Assembly (NCBI GenBank): GCA_045643785.1
Contig: JAZRFR010000277.1
Location: 1-18,394 of the forward strand
DNA from: CAMEON01 sp045643785
GTDB lineage: Bacteria > Bacillota > Clostridia > Oscillospirales > CAG-272
Length of the DNA: 18,394 nt
Direction of reading: 5' to 3'
This document shows positions 1-7,592 of the stretch, piece after piece. Both the position numbers and the translations under genes were made by a program. Numbering within the stretch: position 1 is the stretch's first letter; every line of letters begins with the position of its first letter. Under the pieces are notes generated by a model. That model saw only the letters and a program-made list of their open reading frames with translations, made no database searches and was not told where the DNA came from.

Positions 1-1
1 C

Positions 2-1435
2 TTCCACACGCTCCGTGTGTCTACCGTCAAAGGTGCCTCTATCAGTGAGGTTCTGACCCGCCACTACGTCATCAGCGGCATTTCCGCAGACGGTTCAGGC
101 GCACATTCCCTTGCGAATGCATCCAAAGACAAGGTGATTTCTGTGGGCAATTGGAGTGCCTCGGACGGAAAAATTTCACTCAAGGGCGGCGCTGACGATG
201 CATTGTTGAATTTCTTTATAGACACGTCTGTGACCTACGAAAATTTCCATGCTACGGGTCATTTCCGCTTTAACGAGGGATGCGGTTCAAATGCCTCCGC
301 CGGCTTGTTCATGAAAGCCGCCGAGGGAGACGGTTATCTCTATATCGGCATTACGCGAGGAGGCGATCTTAGCGTATATTGCAACGGTAAACGGTTCCAG
401 CTTGCGGACGTTCAAGGTAAGACCGTAAACGTATCGGATGGCTTTACCCTTTGTGTAACGCTGGCAGGGAAGCACCTGCGCATTGAAGCCAACGGACAAC
501 TGCTCAGCGAGACCGTATCGGATCAGTTTGCCATCAATGGCTATGTAGGCGTCAATACCACGGAGAGCGGTGTGTTTACGGCTGAATCGGTCTATTTTAC
601 ACCTTTGACATCTGTCGCCCCTGAAATTCAGGTAGCTATAACCAAGGTACAAGACGATTCGCTGACCTTGACCGTGAAGCGTGGTGTTTCCAAAGAGGAA
701 ATCCTCAAAAAACTGCCGGAAACGGCTAATTTCTTGACTACAGACGGCCAAACAACGGAATACACCTTGGCATGGGAAATTGAGGAGCTTGATACTTCTT
801 CGGGTGGAACCTTTATTGTGAAGGGCTATCCCGTCATTCCCGAGGGCAGCTTGACAGTAAATCCTTTACAACTGTCTCTCCGTTGCACGCTTCTCATTCT
901 CCATAACCCTGATCGTAGCGAGCTAACTGATGCCATTTATCTCATGGCATCCCTCAGAGAAGAGGAATATTCGCCTGAAACGTGGGTAGAGGCTGAACAG
1001 GCTTATGAAAATGCTTTAGGGCTTTTGGATGCCGACGTTCCCCAAAATGCCGTAACTGTGGCAGCTGTGTTCCTGATGGAAAAAATAAACGCCTTAAATC
1101 CCATCGGCATTGATTTTACCGCTCTGGATGCAGCCATTGCCTCTCTCAAGGCCTATGATCTGTCGGATATAAACGAAGATACGCGAAGCGCTGTTGAACA
1201 GATCCTCGTTGAAGCTGAAGCGTTTGCTCGTACAGGGCCTGTCACACAGAGTGCGGTGAACGAGCTGACCGCTCGATTAACCGAAGCGGAGAACGCCGTG
1301 AAGACAGCTGAAACGATTGGAGGAAAGAACACAGCGAAATCGGGTTGTTCTTCTGCAGTAGATGTTACTTGTGCGGGGATGATCCTGTCAGGAGGTGTCG
1401 CCTTGTCACTTCGTAAAAAGAGGAAAATCAAATAA
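2..1435 (+). CDS. C-terminal part of a large secreted multidomain glycan-associated protein (5' end outside window)
   Basis: The frame is open to the left edge, so this is a 3' fragment (477 residues visible). In order, numbering the codon at base 2 as residue 1: a beta-rich laminin-G/concanavalin-like region (about 24-205); an Ig-like domain of the bacterial Big_4 kind with the tell-tale LDTSSGGTFIVKG (about 205-300); and two helical FIVAR-type repeats (about 304-362 and 370-432), as in Gram-positive cell-surface glycoside hydrolases. The C-terminus is SGC at 447-449, a hydrophobic stretch, then the basic tail RKKRKIK, resembling a surface-sorting or anchoring signal without LPXTG. The catalytic domain, if any, lies upstream. 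Role inferred: extracellular carbohydrate binding or hydrolysis, fitting the GH2 gene that follows after about 200 bases. The enzyme family cannot be named from this part. Confidence 0.8.
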   Translation, partial: FHTLRVSTVKGASISEVLTRHYVISGISADGSGAHSLANASKDKVISVGNWSASDGKISLKGGADDALLNFFIDTSVTYENFHATGHFRFNEGCGSNASAGLFMKAAEGDGYLYIGITRGGDLSVYCNGKRFQLADVQGKTVNVSDGFTLCVTLAGKHLRIEANGQLLSETVSDQFAINGYVGVNTTESGVFTAESVYFTPLTSVAPEIQVAITKVQDDSLTLTVKRGVSKEEILKKLPETANFLTTDGQTTEYTLAWEIEELDTSSGGTFIVKGYPVIPEGSLTVNPLQLSLRCTLLILHNPDRSELTDAIYLMASLREEEYSPETWVEAEQAYENALGLLDADVPQNAVTVAAVFLMEKINALNPIGIDFTALDAAIASLKAYDLSDINEDTRSAVEQILVEAEAFARTGPVTQSAVNELTARLTEAENAVKTAETIGGKNTAKSGCSSAVDVTCAGMILSGGVALSLRKKRKIK

Positions 1436-1485
1436 TCTATATGCACATTCAACTCAAATTGTACATGTGATGTTTTGCTCACACC

Positions 1486-1507
1486 GACTTCGCAACCTTG
1501 CGAAGTC
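1486..1507. repeat. Perfect 10-bp inverted repeat after the secreted-protein gene
   Basis: GACTTCGCAA, a 2-base centre CC, then TTGCGAAGTC, 50 bases past the stop codon. No U-tract follows on either strand, so it is a weak terminator candidate or an mRNA 3' end stabiliser. Confidence 0.5.
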
Positions 1508-1546
1508 ATTGATTAAACTCCTGTCCTCTCCTTTCTTAAGGGAGCC

Positions 1547-1580
1547 GCTCCCCCGCCCGCAAGGGTGGGGGAGCTTTCAA
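1547..1580 (+). terminator. GC-rich terminator-like hairpin between secreted-protein gene and GH2
   Basis: A 12-bp stem GCTCCCCCGCCC / GGGTGGGGGAGC with one G-U pair and a GNRA-type loop (GCAA), followed only by TTTC. The very stable stem argues for termination or transcript protection; the short T-run keeps confidence modest. It separates the two genes, so the GH2 gene probably has its own transcript, although I see no strong promoter in the remaining 60 bases. Confidence 0.5.
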
Positions 1581-1638
1581 AAAAGATAGCGAATAAAAAA
1601 ATAATAAGTGGAAATTGATTTCCAACAAAAGGAGCCAT

Positions 1639-3903
1639 ATGAAAAAAACTTGTATTTCCAAGGGCTGGTTTCTCCATGCTCCGCACTGGCACGGCCCCGT
1701 GGATCTGCCCAATGATTATTCTGTGACCGCTCCCAGAGATCCTCATGCGGAGGGTGGCGGTGATAACGGCTATTTCGTAGGCGGGACGGGTCGGTATCAT
1801 AAGGAATTGATGGTAGATGCATCCCCTCGTCACTACATTATGGATATCGATGGTTCATATATGTGTACGACAGTGTCTTGCAACGGCCACACCTTGGTTA
1901 CCCATCCTCACGGGTATACCCCCATGCTAATTGATTTGACACAGCATATCCGTTTCGGTGAGAGTAATGTTTTGGATATCGTGACTCGTGCGCTTCAGCC
2001 ATCCACACGTTGGTACGCGGGCGCAGGCTTATACCGTGACGTCTTTCTTTGGGAAGGCGGTGATATCCGCATCGAGCCTTGGGATAAGTTTATCTGCACC
2101 CCGACCACGGACTCCGTTAAGGCCATCTACGAGATTAGTGCTGATCGTGATGCCGAGGTGACGATTCTCGTTACTATTTGGGATGGAAACACAGCTGTGA
2201 CAAGTGAGGAACAAAGCATTCAAGTTACTGTTAACGGTAAAACAAGCGTCGAATTTGAACTTTCTTTGCCTGATGCTGAGCTATGGGATACGGAGCATCC
2301 CCATCTCTACGTCATGCGAGCGGCCATTCTGGAGGACGGGATGGAACTGGATACCGACGACACGACCTTTGGCGTGCGTGTTTTTACGGTGGATGCGGAG
2401 AACGGTCTCCGTCTCAACGGAAAACCCATGAAGCTCCGTGGCGGCTGCATTCATCACGATCACGGGCTCTTGGGGGCAGCGGATTACCCCGCGGCCTGCC
2501 GTCGTAAGCTGACCCTACTCAAGAACGCGGGCTTCAATGCGGTACGTATAGCGCACAATCCCCCCTCCTTGAACCTACTGGAGATTTGTGACGAGCTCGG
2601 CATGATTGTGATGGATGAGGCGTTTGATTGTTGGCGCAGAGAAAAGGGCGGCGTACTGAACTATCACGTTTGGTTTGATGAGTGGTGGGCACGGGATATT
2701 GCTTACATGGTACTGCGTGATCGCAACCATCCCTGCGTGCTGTCCTACTCTATCGGCAACGAGATTCCCGAGAGCGATGGGCTCACCGACGGCGATGTGT
2801 GGTCTGCACGCCTTACCGCTGAGGTGAAAAAATATGATATGACCCGCCCCGTGACCTCCGCCGTATTCCCCAATATGAATCAGAATGTGTGGGGAAAGCG
2901 TACCGAAGGGTATTGGGCTCCCTTGGATATCTGCGGATACAACTATCTCTATTTCCGCTACGCCGAGGATCACAAAGCCTACCCGAACCGCGTCATCTGG
3001 GGTTCAGAAACCCAAGTGCTGAATTTCTACAAATCCTGGAAAGCAACGCTGGAAAACAATCATGTGCTGGGTGACTTTACCTGGACAGCCTACGATAATT
3101 TGGGCGAGGCTGGTATGGGCAAGTATCTTTGGGAAAGAGACGGTAAGGTAGAAGGAATTGGCATAGCCGAGTACCCGTGGAGGGCCTGCTATCAGGGTGA
3201 CTTTGACCTGTGCGGTTATCGTCGACCCCAGTCCTACTTCCGAGAGGCTGTATGGATCGGCGGCACCGAGCCTCGCATCTTCACCACTCATCCCGAACAT
3301 TATGGAGAGGGATTTACGGGTACGGGCTGGCATTGGCACGACGTACAGGACTCATGGACCTTTAACGACAGCTATATCGGCAAGCCCGTCAAATGCGAGG
3401 TGTATACCGATGCCGACGAAATCGTATGGTGTCTGAACGGCTGTGAGGTGGGCAGAAGCATACCCACCGAGGCTATTGCAACCATAGATATTCCTTACGC
3501 AAAAGGCGAACTGGCTGTTACAGCTTACAAGAATGGCAAAGCCTGCGGCACGTCTTTCCTTCGTACCGTGGGTACTCCTGCGAAACTGGTCGTGGAGGCG
3601 GAAGCACAAACGATCAAAGCTGATGCCCGCGATCTTTGCTATTTTGATATCACTATTGCTGACGAAAATGGGCATCGCATCCCTGACGCTAAGCATCAAC
3701 TTTGCGCTTCGGTAGAGGGCGGTAGACTTGTTGGCATTTTTAGCGGCGACCCAGCTAACGATGATCAGTACGGCTCGAATACCTGCCATGCCTATGAAGG
3801 CCGCGCCGTGGCCATTGTTATGGCAGACACCCCCGGTGGGGTTAAGCTCACAGTGAGTAGCCAAGGGTTGTTGACGGGATGTGGTATGGTAGCGGCAGAA
3901 TAA
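1639..3903 (+). CDS. Glycoside hydrolase family 2 beta-glycosidase (beta-galactosidase/beta-glucuronidase-like)
   Basis: 754 aa. The ATG at 1639 is preferred over the in-frame TTG at 1615 because AAAGGAG ends 4 bases before it. There is no signal peptide, so it probably acts in the cytosol on imported oligosaccharides. Domains: N-terminal jelly-roll sugar-binding domain (about 10-150, ending WYAGAGLYRDVFLW), Ig-like linker (about 150-250), TIM barrel (about 255-540) with the GH2 signature LRGGCIHHDHG and NAVRIAHNPP, then a DUF4982-like domain (about 590-690) and a last Ig-like domain. Catalytic acid/base is Glu375 in SIGNEIPE; nucleophile is Glu457 in VIWGSETQ. The family retains beta-D-configured galactosides, glucuronides or mannosides; the exact substrate cannot be read. 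It lies downstream of a secreted glycan-binding protein, which suits sequential breakdown of a polysaccharide. Confidence 0.92.
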   Translation: MKKTCISKGWFLHAPHWHGPVDLPNDYSVTAPRDPHAEGGGDNGYFVGGTGRYHKELMVDASPRHYIMDIDGSYMCTTVSCNGHTLVTHPHGYTPMLIDLTQHIRFGESNVLDIVTRALQPSTRWYAGAGLYRDVFLWEGGDIRIEPWDKFICTPTTDSVKAIYEISADRDAEVTILVTIWDGNTAVTSEEQSIQVTVNGKTSVEFELSLPDAELWDTEHPHLYVMRAAILEDGMELDTDDTTFGVRVFTVDAENGLRLNGKPMKLRGGCIHHDHGLLGAADYPAACRRKLTLLKNAGFNAVRIAHNPPSLNLLEICDELGMIVMDEAFDCWRREKGGVLNYHVWFDEWWARDIAYMVLRDRNHPCVLSYSIGNEIPESDGLTDGDVWSARLTAEVKKYDMTRPVTSAVFPNMNQNVWGKRTEGYWAPLDICGYNYLYFRYAEDHKAYPNRVIWGSETQVLNFYKSWKATLENNHVLGDFTWTAYDNLGEAGMGKYLWERDGKVEGIGIAEYPWRACYQGDFDLCGYRRPQSYFREAVWIGGTEPRIFTTHPEHYGEGFTGTGWHWHDVQDSWTFNDSYIGKPVKCEVYTDADEIVWCLNGCEVGRSIPTEAIATIDIPYAKGELAVTAYKNGKACGTSFLRTVGTPAKLVVEAEAQTIKADARDLCYFDITIADENGHRIPDAKHQLCASVEGGRLVGIFSGDPANDDQYGSNTCHAYEGRAVAIVMADTPGGVKLTVSSQGLLTGCGMVAAE

Positions 3904-4062
3904 TTCGTACTCTTATCGGATAACCGGCATGATGGTTATGTGTTTGTCATCTTTGATGTGAAGAATATATCGGGGATATCTACTCCGGCATTATCAAGCA
4001 AAGGTGGAGATCATCGAACCTTCATAACACAATTCCATGCGAACATTCCGCTCAATGAATAA

Positions 4063-4186
4063 AGGGCACCTCTAAAAACGCCTCGTGTGGAGAGACCCCG
4101 AGCGAAGATCGGACGGAGAAAATTCCGTTAACCGAACCTGCCCGGCATATCACCGTGCGAGTTTTTCAGAGGTGCCCTATTTTTTA
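4063..4186 (+). repeat. Palindromic element with 17-bp imperfect terminal inverted repeats and trailing T-run
   Basis: AGGGCACCTCTAAAAAC (4063-4079) is matched in inverse by GTTTTTCAGAGGTGCCCT (4161-4178), with one extra base in the right arm. About 80 bases of structured sequence lie between, including a small hairpin around CGGAG-AAAA-TTCCG. The right arm is followed by T6. It could be a MITE-like insertion, a structured RNA or an elaborate terminator for the GH2 gene. No coding sequence is recognised in it. Confidence 0.55.
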
Positions 4187-4196
4187 ATCTGTTTGA

Positions 4197-4283
4197 TCAA
4201 CCGATCGCTTCAAGCAATTCGTGACGGACGTTGTCCAGAGTTTCGGAGGAGAATTCGTAATCATCAAAGGTACGACAGATTTT
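4197..4283 (-). pseudogene. Antisense remnant of the 3' end of a DUF4091 gene
   Basis: Read leftward, this encodes 28 residues and a TGA stop. KICRTFDDYEFSSETLD then NVRHELLEAIG aligns with KVCRTFDDYEFSHEALD and GVRRELLEAIG, the exact C-terminus of the intact DUF4091 gene at 4854-6410. About 22 of 28 residues match and the stop lies at the same place. Homology fades at about 4284, where the phased repeats begin, so the rest of this second copy has been lost. It lies opposite and head-to-head with the intact copy. Confidence 0.8.
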
Positions 4284-4312
4284 GAAGGCGAAAACAAGCA
4301 ACCTAGCCTAAA

Positions 4313-4372
4313 CACTTTCACATCTTTTCAACTTATTCCAAGTTTTCACAACCTATTACAACTTCTCACAAC
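4313..4372. repeat. Six phased 10-nt direct repeats (consensus YTNTTNCAAC)
   Basis: Six consecutive decamers: CACTTTCACA, TCTTTTCAAC, TTATTCCAAG, TTTTCACAAC, CTATTACAAC, TTCTCACAAC. CAAC recurs about once per helical turn. They lie directly left of copy 1 of the dispersed promoter repeat. They may be binding sites for an oligomeric protein or a bent DNA tract; function unknown. Confidence 0.6.
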
Positions 4373-4387
4373 CTGTTCTTTTCCTCC

Positions 4388-4584
4388 ATTCTCTCTTTAC
4401 ACCTTCCTACCATCAGAAAAAGCCGAACCCGTCAAGGGAAAAAGGAAAAAGTATTGCAGCCATGTAACGAAAAAGAGCCGATCTGTCGGGCCGATTTCTC
4501 TGTCGGCAAATCGGCTCTATGAATTATCAGCGATACTTTTTCCCCCTGTAACGCTTGACGGGGGCGGTGGCGTTCTGATACAAT
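4388..4584 (+). repeat. Dispersed hairpin-plus-promoter repeat, copy 1
   Basis: Strongly similar over its whole length to 14497-14686. Composite inverted repeat: GTCAAGGGAAAAAGGAAAAAG then TATTGC on the left, and GCGATACTTTTTCCCCC then CTTGACGG on the right. An inner hairpin AGAGCCGAT (4474-4482) / ATCGGCTCT (4510-4518) is kept while its loop differs between copies. The right end carries a sigma-A promoter pointing outward. Copy 1 has a small insertion (GTAACG-like) between the T-run and the -35 box relative to copy 2. No ORF is supported. Confidence 0.8.
4555..4584 (+). promoter_or_regulatory. Outward sigma-A promoter carried by repeat copy 1
   Basis: TTGACG (4555-4560), an 18-base spacer GGGGCGGTGGCGTTCTGA, TACAAT (4579-4584). 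The spacer is identical in copy 2. It points towards the DUF4091 gene, about 270 bases away. Confidence 0.6.
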
Positions 4585-4634
4585 CAATTATCCTATTTAT
4601 TCATGAAATAAGAATGGCAGATAATTTTTGAAAA

Positions 4635-4663
4635 GGTAAAAAATCGACATGACTATGACGAAA
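4635..4663 (+). promoter_or_regulatory. Putative AraC-type operator upstream of the DUF4091 promoter
   Basis: GGTAAAAAATCGACA, five bases, then ATGACGAAA. This aligns with 7450-7480 upstream of GH31 (GGTAAAATAACGACA, five bases, ATGTCACGAAA). In both cases CGACA begins exactly 28 bases before the first base of the -35 box. The position just upstream of -35 is typical of AraC-family activator sites. Binding is inferred, not shown. Confidence 0.6.
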
Positions 4664-4672
4664 TAAAACGGA

Positions 4673-4701
4673 TTGACAAACAATATTGGTTATGGTATAA
4701 T
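4673..4701 (+). promoter_or_regulatory. Consensus sigma-A promoter for the DUF4091 gene
   Basis: TTGACA (4673-4678), 17-base spacer, TATAAT (4696-4701): a 12/12 match to consensus with ideal spacing. The predicted start lies near 4708, giving a leader of about 145 bases. Confidence 0.8.
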
Positions 4702-4746
4702 ACAAATATATTTGTTCATTCTAATGACTCATTTACAAGACACATC

Positions 4747-4775
4747 TTGAAATTGAGTCTAAAGTATGCTACAAT
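4747..4775 (+). promoter_or_regulatory. Second, weaker promoter for the DUF4091 gene
   Basis: TTGAAA (4747-4752), 17-base spacer, TACAAT (4770-4775), 79 bases before the start codon. Confidence 0.45.
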
Positions 4776-4853
4776 ATAAAAAATGAAGCCTGATTTGTAT
4801 AACAATGCATATGGTGCTTTTTTCAACCAATCCACCACGAAAGGATTCAGCCT

Positions 4854-6410
4854 ATGAAATACCAAGTATTCTCTGAAAATCAATGGATCTATCCCGACAC
4901 CGAGCTGACATGTCCCAATAGAGCCGAGCTGTATGCTCCTCGCGGCGCCGACGTCTGCTTTCAGGTGCTGACCGATCATGCGCTGAAGGGCGGCGAGACC
5001 ATCACCGCTGATTTCTCCATGGAGGGCTGTGAGGCGGTGGTCTACCAGCTTCTGACCGCCACGGTGCCTCTGAACAGCGATGCCAAAATGCTCTGCACTA
5101 CCGACTACGATTCGGTCAAGCATTTCGTTACCCGCAAGGCGCCCTTTGACGTCTATGAGATTACCCGTCCCATTGATGAAGGAGAGACCGAGGCCGGAAG
5201 AGCCGCTTTCTACGTCCGCATCAATGTGGCCGCAGACGCTCCCGTGGGCGTGTTTGAAAGCGATCTCACCATCCGTATGGGTGACGTGACCCTGACCGTA
5301 CCCGTTTCGGTCAAGATCTACAATGTCCGTGTCCCCGCCCTGGCGGATTCCGAGTTCCACATGGTCAACTGGATCTACTACGGCCGTCTGGCATCGGATC
5401 ACAAGGTGGAGGCCTACTCCGAGGGGTATATGGAGATTCTCGACCGCTACCTGGACAATCAGATCGATATGAGAAACGACTACCTCATGATCCCCTCGGG
5501 CACTCCTGTCCGCGACGGGGAAGGGAAGGTGGTGGATTTCGACTTCACCGCCGCCGAGCTGGTGGGCAACCGCGCCCTGGCCCATGGCTTCAAGTACATC
5601 ATGGGCGGTTTCGTGGCCCGCTTCAAGGTCTGGGATGACCCCGATCACTTCCTTCTGTGGGACAGAAATATCACCGCCTCCTCCATCGAGGGCTACCGCC
5701 AGCTCAAGATCTACTTCACCCGCGCCTGTGAGTGCATCAAGCGCAATGGCTGGGAGAAGAACTATATGCAGTGTCTGGTGGACGAGCCTCAGTTCCCCAA
5801 CAGTCTGACCTACCGCGCCCTGTCGGGTATCTGCCGCAAGTGCATTCCCGGTGTCATCATCAACGATCCCGTGGAGTCCTCCGAGCTGGCGGGGGCTTGC
5901 GATATCTGGGTGGTCAAGCAGGCGGTGTTTGAGAAGTACATCGAGGACTACAAGCGTCTGCAGGCCTGCGGCGAGACCATGTGGATCTACACCTGCGGCT
6001 TCCCCGGGGGCTACTGCATGAATCGCATCATTGACCTGCCCCTGACGGCCAGCCGTCTGCCCATGTGGATGTGCTACAAGTACGACGCCCCCGGATTCCT
6101 CCATTGGGGCTACCACGCCCACAATCCCGAGGGCCGCTATGACACCAACTACCACCCCGACGGGCTCAACTACCCCGCGGGCAATGGCCATGTAGTTTAC
6201 CCCATGGGAGATACCGTATGGAACGGCGTCCGCGCTCACCTTCAACGTGCGGGTGCTATTGACTATGAGCTGTTCAGCATTCTCGGCAAGCAGGACAAGG
6301 CCAAGGCTCTCGCCCTCATTGAGAAGGTCTGCCGTACCTTTGACGATTATGAATTCTCCCACGAGGCTCTGGACGGCGTCCGACGCGAGCTGTTGGAGGC
6401 CATCGGCTGA
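4854..6410 (+). CDS. DUF4091 domain protein, glycoside hydrolase family 123-like
   Basis: 518 aa. ATG at 4854 preceded by GAAAGGA with an 8-base spacer. There is no signal peptide, so it is probably cytosolic. The N-terminal third is beta-rich (through about residue 160), followed by a TIM-barrel-like region starting HMVNWIYYGRLASDHK. The Asp-Glu pair D310-E311 in CLVDEPQFPN sits where GH123 beta-N-acetylgalactosaminidases carry their catalytic DE. The DUF4091 signature follows: LPMWMCYKYDAPGFLHWGY and YPMGDTVWNGVRAHLQRAGAIDYE. Substrate is inferred as a glycan with N-acetylhexosamine; DUF4091 proteins are poorly characterised. The AraC regulator 131 bases downstream has its own promoter. A decayed antisense copy of this gene's 3' end lies at 4197-4283. 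A long open frame on the opposite strand is a codon-bias shadow. Confidence 0.88.
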   Translation: MKYQVFSENQWIYPDTELTCPNRAELYAPRGADVCFQVLTDHALKGGETITADFSMEGCEAVVYQLLTATVPLNSDAKMLCTTDYDSVKHFVTRKAPFDVYEITRPIDEGETEAGRAAFYVRINVAADAPVGVFESDLTIRMGDVTLTVPVSVKIYNVRVPALADSEFHMVNWIYYGRLASDHKVEAYSEGYMEILDRYLDNQIDMRNDYLMIPSGTPVRDGEGKVVDFDFTAAELVGNRALAHGFKYIMGGFVARFKVWDDPDHFLLWDRNITASSIEGYRQLKIYFTRACECIKRNGWEKNYMQCLVDEPQFPNSLTYRALSGICRKCIPGVIINDPVESSELAGACDIWVVKQAVFEKYIEDYKRLQACGETMWIYTCGFPGGYCMNRIIDLPLTASRLPMWMCYKYDAPGFLHWGYHAHNPEGRYDTNYHPDGLNYPAGNGHVVYPMGDTVWNGVRAHLQRAGAIDYELFSILGKQDKAKALALIEKVCRTFDDYEFSHEALDGVRRELLEAIG

Positions 6411-6454
6411 GAAAATGAGGGAAAGGCGGACCGCCAAGCCGATTATAAAAGAGC

Positions 6455-6480
6455 AAAAACCGACAAGAAGTTTACAAAAA
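6455..6480 (+). promoter_or_regulatory. Putative AraC-type operator upstream of the AraC gene
   Basis: AAAAACCGACA, five bases, TTTACAAAA resembles the operator motif seen before DUF4091 and GH31 (CGACA-N5-..AC(G/A)AAA). Here CGACA begins 25 rather than 28 bases before the proposed -35 box. It would allow autoregulation. Weakest of the three sites. Confidence 0.4.
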
Positions 6481-6485
6481 CACAG

Positions 6486-6514
6486 CAGACAAAAGCAAGA
6501 AGAGATGGTATGAT
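6486..6514 (+). promoter_or_regulatory. Promoter of the AraC gene (extended -10)
   Basis: CAGACA (6486-6491), 17-base spacer ending TGG, TATGAT (6509-6514). The weak -35 with an extended -10 (TGN before TATGAT) suits an activator-assisted promoter. Confidence 0.5.
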
Positions 6515-6541
6515 ACTGGTGTAACGGAAAGGAGGGACGTT

Positions 6542-7330
6542 ATGCATAATTTCTTTTACGATTGGGAGCATGATAATGGGCCGGAGTATTTTTCCGTGGA
6601 CTCGTATCGTGACCTGACAAGTCCTTTGCATATGCACCGTACCTTTGAGCTGATTGCGGTTTCCGAGGGTACCTTGAAGGTACATATCGAAAAGCAGGAA
6701 TATGAGATGCGTGGGGGAGATATGCTTCTCGTCAAGTCCAATTTCGTACACGGCATCACAACGGACGGAGCCAGCGATGCCACGATATGCATTTTTTCCC
6801 CCGAGCTGATCGGGGCGAGCTCTCCCTATTTCATGAAACATCCTTTGACATCTCCCGTGGTTCGAAACGCCCCCTTCGTATACTGGGAGCTTTTGCGGGG
6901 CATCGACTCATCCTCGACCACCGGCAAGATCAAAGGCTTTCTGTACAGCGTCTGCGAGATCTTCTACGAGCAGCTGGATCTGACCCGGGCGGATTCTCCC
7001 ATGGGACGGAACCACTTTATCCGAGAGGTTTTACAGTATATAGAGCATAACCTCCAAAAGCCCTGCGCGTTGACCTTGGCAGCAGAGGAGCTGGGCTGCT
7101 CTGCCGCCTATTTGTCAAGGGTCTTCAGCACTACGGTGGGGATCTCCTTTGCGGCCTACGTGCGCAGCAGAAGAATCAACCTCGCCTGTAACCTTTTGAA
7201 GAATACCAACGACAAGATATCCGAAATTATGAATCGGTGCGGGTATACGTCGATTGCTACCTTCAATCATAATTTCAAGGAGCAGATCGGATGCAATCCC
7301 ACCGAATACCGAAGGCAGTGCCATACGTGA
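6542..7330 (+). CDS. AraC-family transcriptional regulator
   Basis: 262 aa. ATG at 6542 with AAAGGAGG seven bases upstream. N-terminal cupin-type effector-binding domain (about 25-100) with the metal/sugar-pocket signature SPLHMHRTFELIAVSEG and GGDMLLV. C-terminal double helix-turn-helix (about 160-258): first HTH LTLAAEELGCSAAYLSRVF, second ISEIMNRCGYTSIATFNHNFKEQIGCNPTEYRR, which is the classic AraC/XylS signature. It sits between the DUF4091 and GH31 genes. A shared motif before all three promoters suggests it senses a breakdown sugar and activates both enzymes and perhaps itself. The effector is unknown. Confidence 0.92.
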   Translation: MHNFFYDWEHDNGPEYFSVDSYRDLTSPLHMHRTFELIAVSEGTLKVHIEKQEYEMRGGDMLLVKSNFVHGITTDGASDATICIFSPELIGASSPYFMKHPLTSPVVRNAPFVYWELLRGIDSSSTTGKIKGFLYSVCEIFYEQLDLTRADSPMGRNHFIREVLQYIEHNLQKPCALTLAAEELGCSAAYLSRVFSTTVGISFAAYVRSRRINLACNLLKNTNDKISEIMNRCGYTSIATFNHNFKEQIGCNPTEYRRQCHT

Positions 7331-7353
7331 CGGTACAGCATTTGAGATCGAAC

Positions 7354-7412
7354 ACAAAGATTCCCATCGGAAAGCCCCGTAACGGACGGAGTTTTTCGAT
7401 GGGAATCTTTGT
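7354..7412 (+). terminator. Long hairpin downstream of the AraC gene
   Basis: ACAAAGATTCCCATCG (7354-7369) pairs perfectly over 16 bp with CGATGGGAATCTTTGT (7397-7412). The inner 27 bases contain a smaller CCGT-ACGG pairing. It starts 24 bases after the AraC stop. There is little T-run after the stem, so it may be a terminator or a stable 3' end. Confidence 0.6.
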
Positions 7413-7449
7413 TTACTTGCACAGAAACAACGAATTTTACGATCAATAT

Positions 7450-7480
7450 GGTAAAATAACGACAAATAAATGTCACGAAA
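7450..7480 (+). promoter_or_regulatory. Putative AraC-type operator upstream of GH31
   Basis: GGTAAAATAACGACA, five bases, ATGTCACGAAA, matching 4635-4663 upstream of DUF4091. CGACA starts 28 bases before the -35 box in both. The aligned sequence continues into a shared GGATTGAC at the -35. Confidence 0.6.
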
Positions 7481-7487
7481 AACTGGA

Positions 7488-7516
7488 TTGACGAGAGTGA
7501 GGGGTCATGATATAAT
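7488..7516 (+). promoter_or_regulatory. Sigma-A promoter of the GH31 gene
   Basis: TTGACG (7488-7493), 17-base spacer, TATAAT (7511-7516). The leader is about 70 bases before the ATG at 7593. Confidence 0.8.
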
Positions 7517-7592
7517 GCATGTATATGTAGTATTGATGAGCGTTAAGTGAAAGCTTTTGCTACAAACAATCGACAAAGAAAGGAAACCCATC

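Noticed and set aside
3904..4040. 45-codon continuation of the GH2 frame beyond its TAA stop
   Set aside because: An open run of this length is expected by chance often enough, and the sequence matches nothing recognised; treated as intergenic.
4313..4372. CRISPR array
   Set aside because: The 10-nt units are contiguous, with no spacers and no long repeats; no cas genes are present.
4716..6437. 573-codon open frame on the minus strand opposite the DUF4091 gene
   Set aside because: Composition (Gly/Val/His/Asp-rich, no domain) is that of a codon-bias shadow; the plus strand has DUF4091 motifs, promoters and a ribosome binding site.
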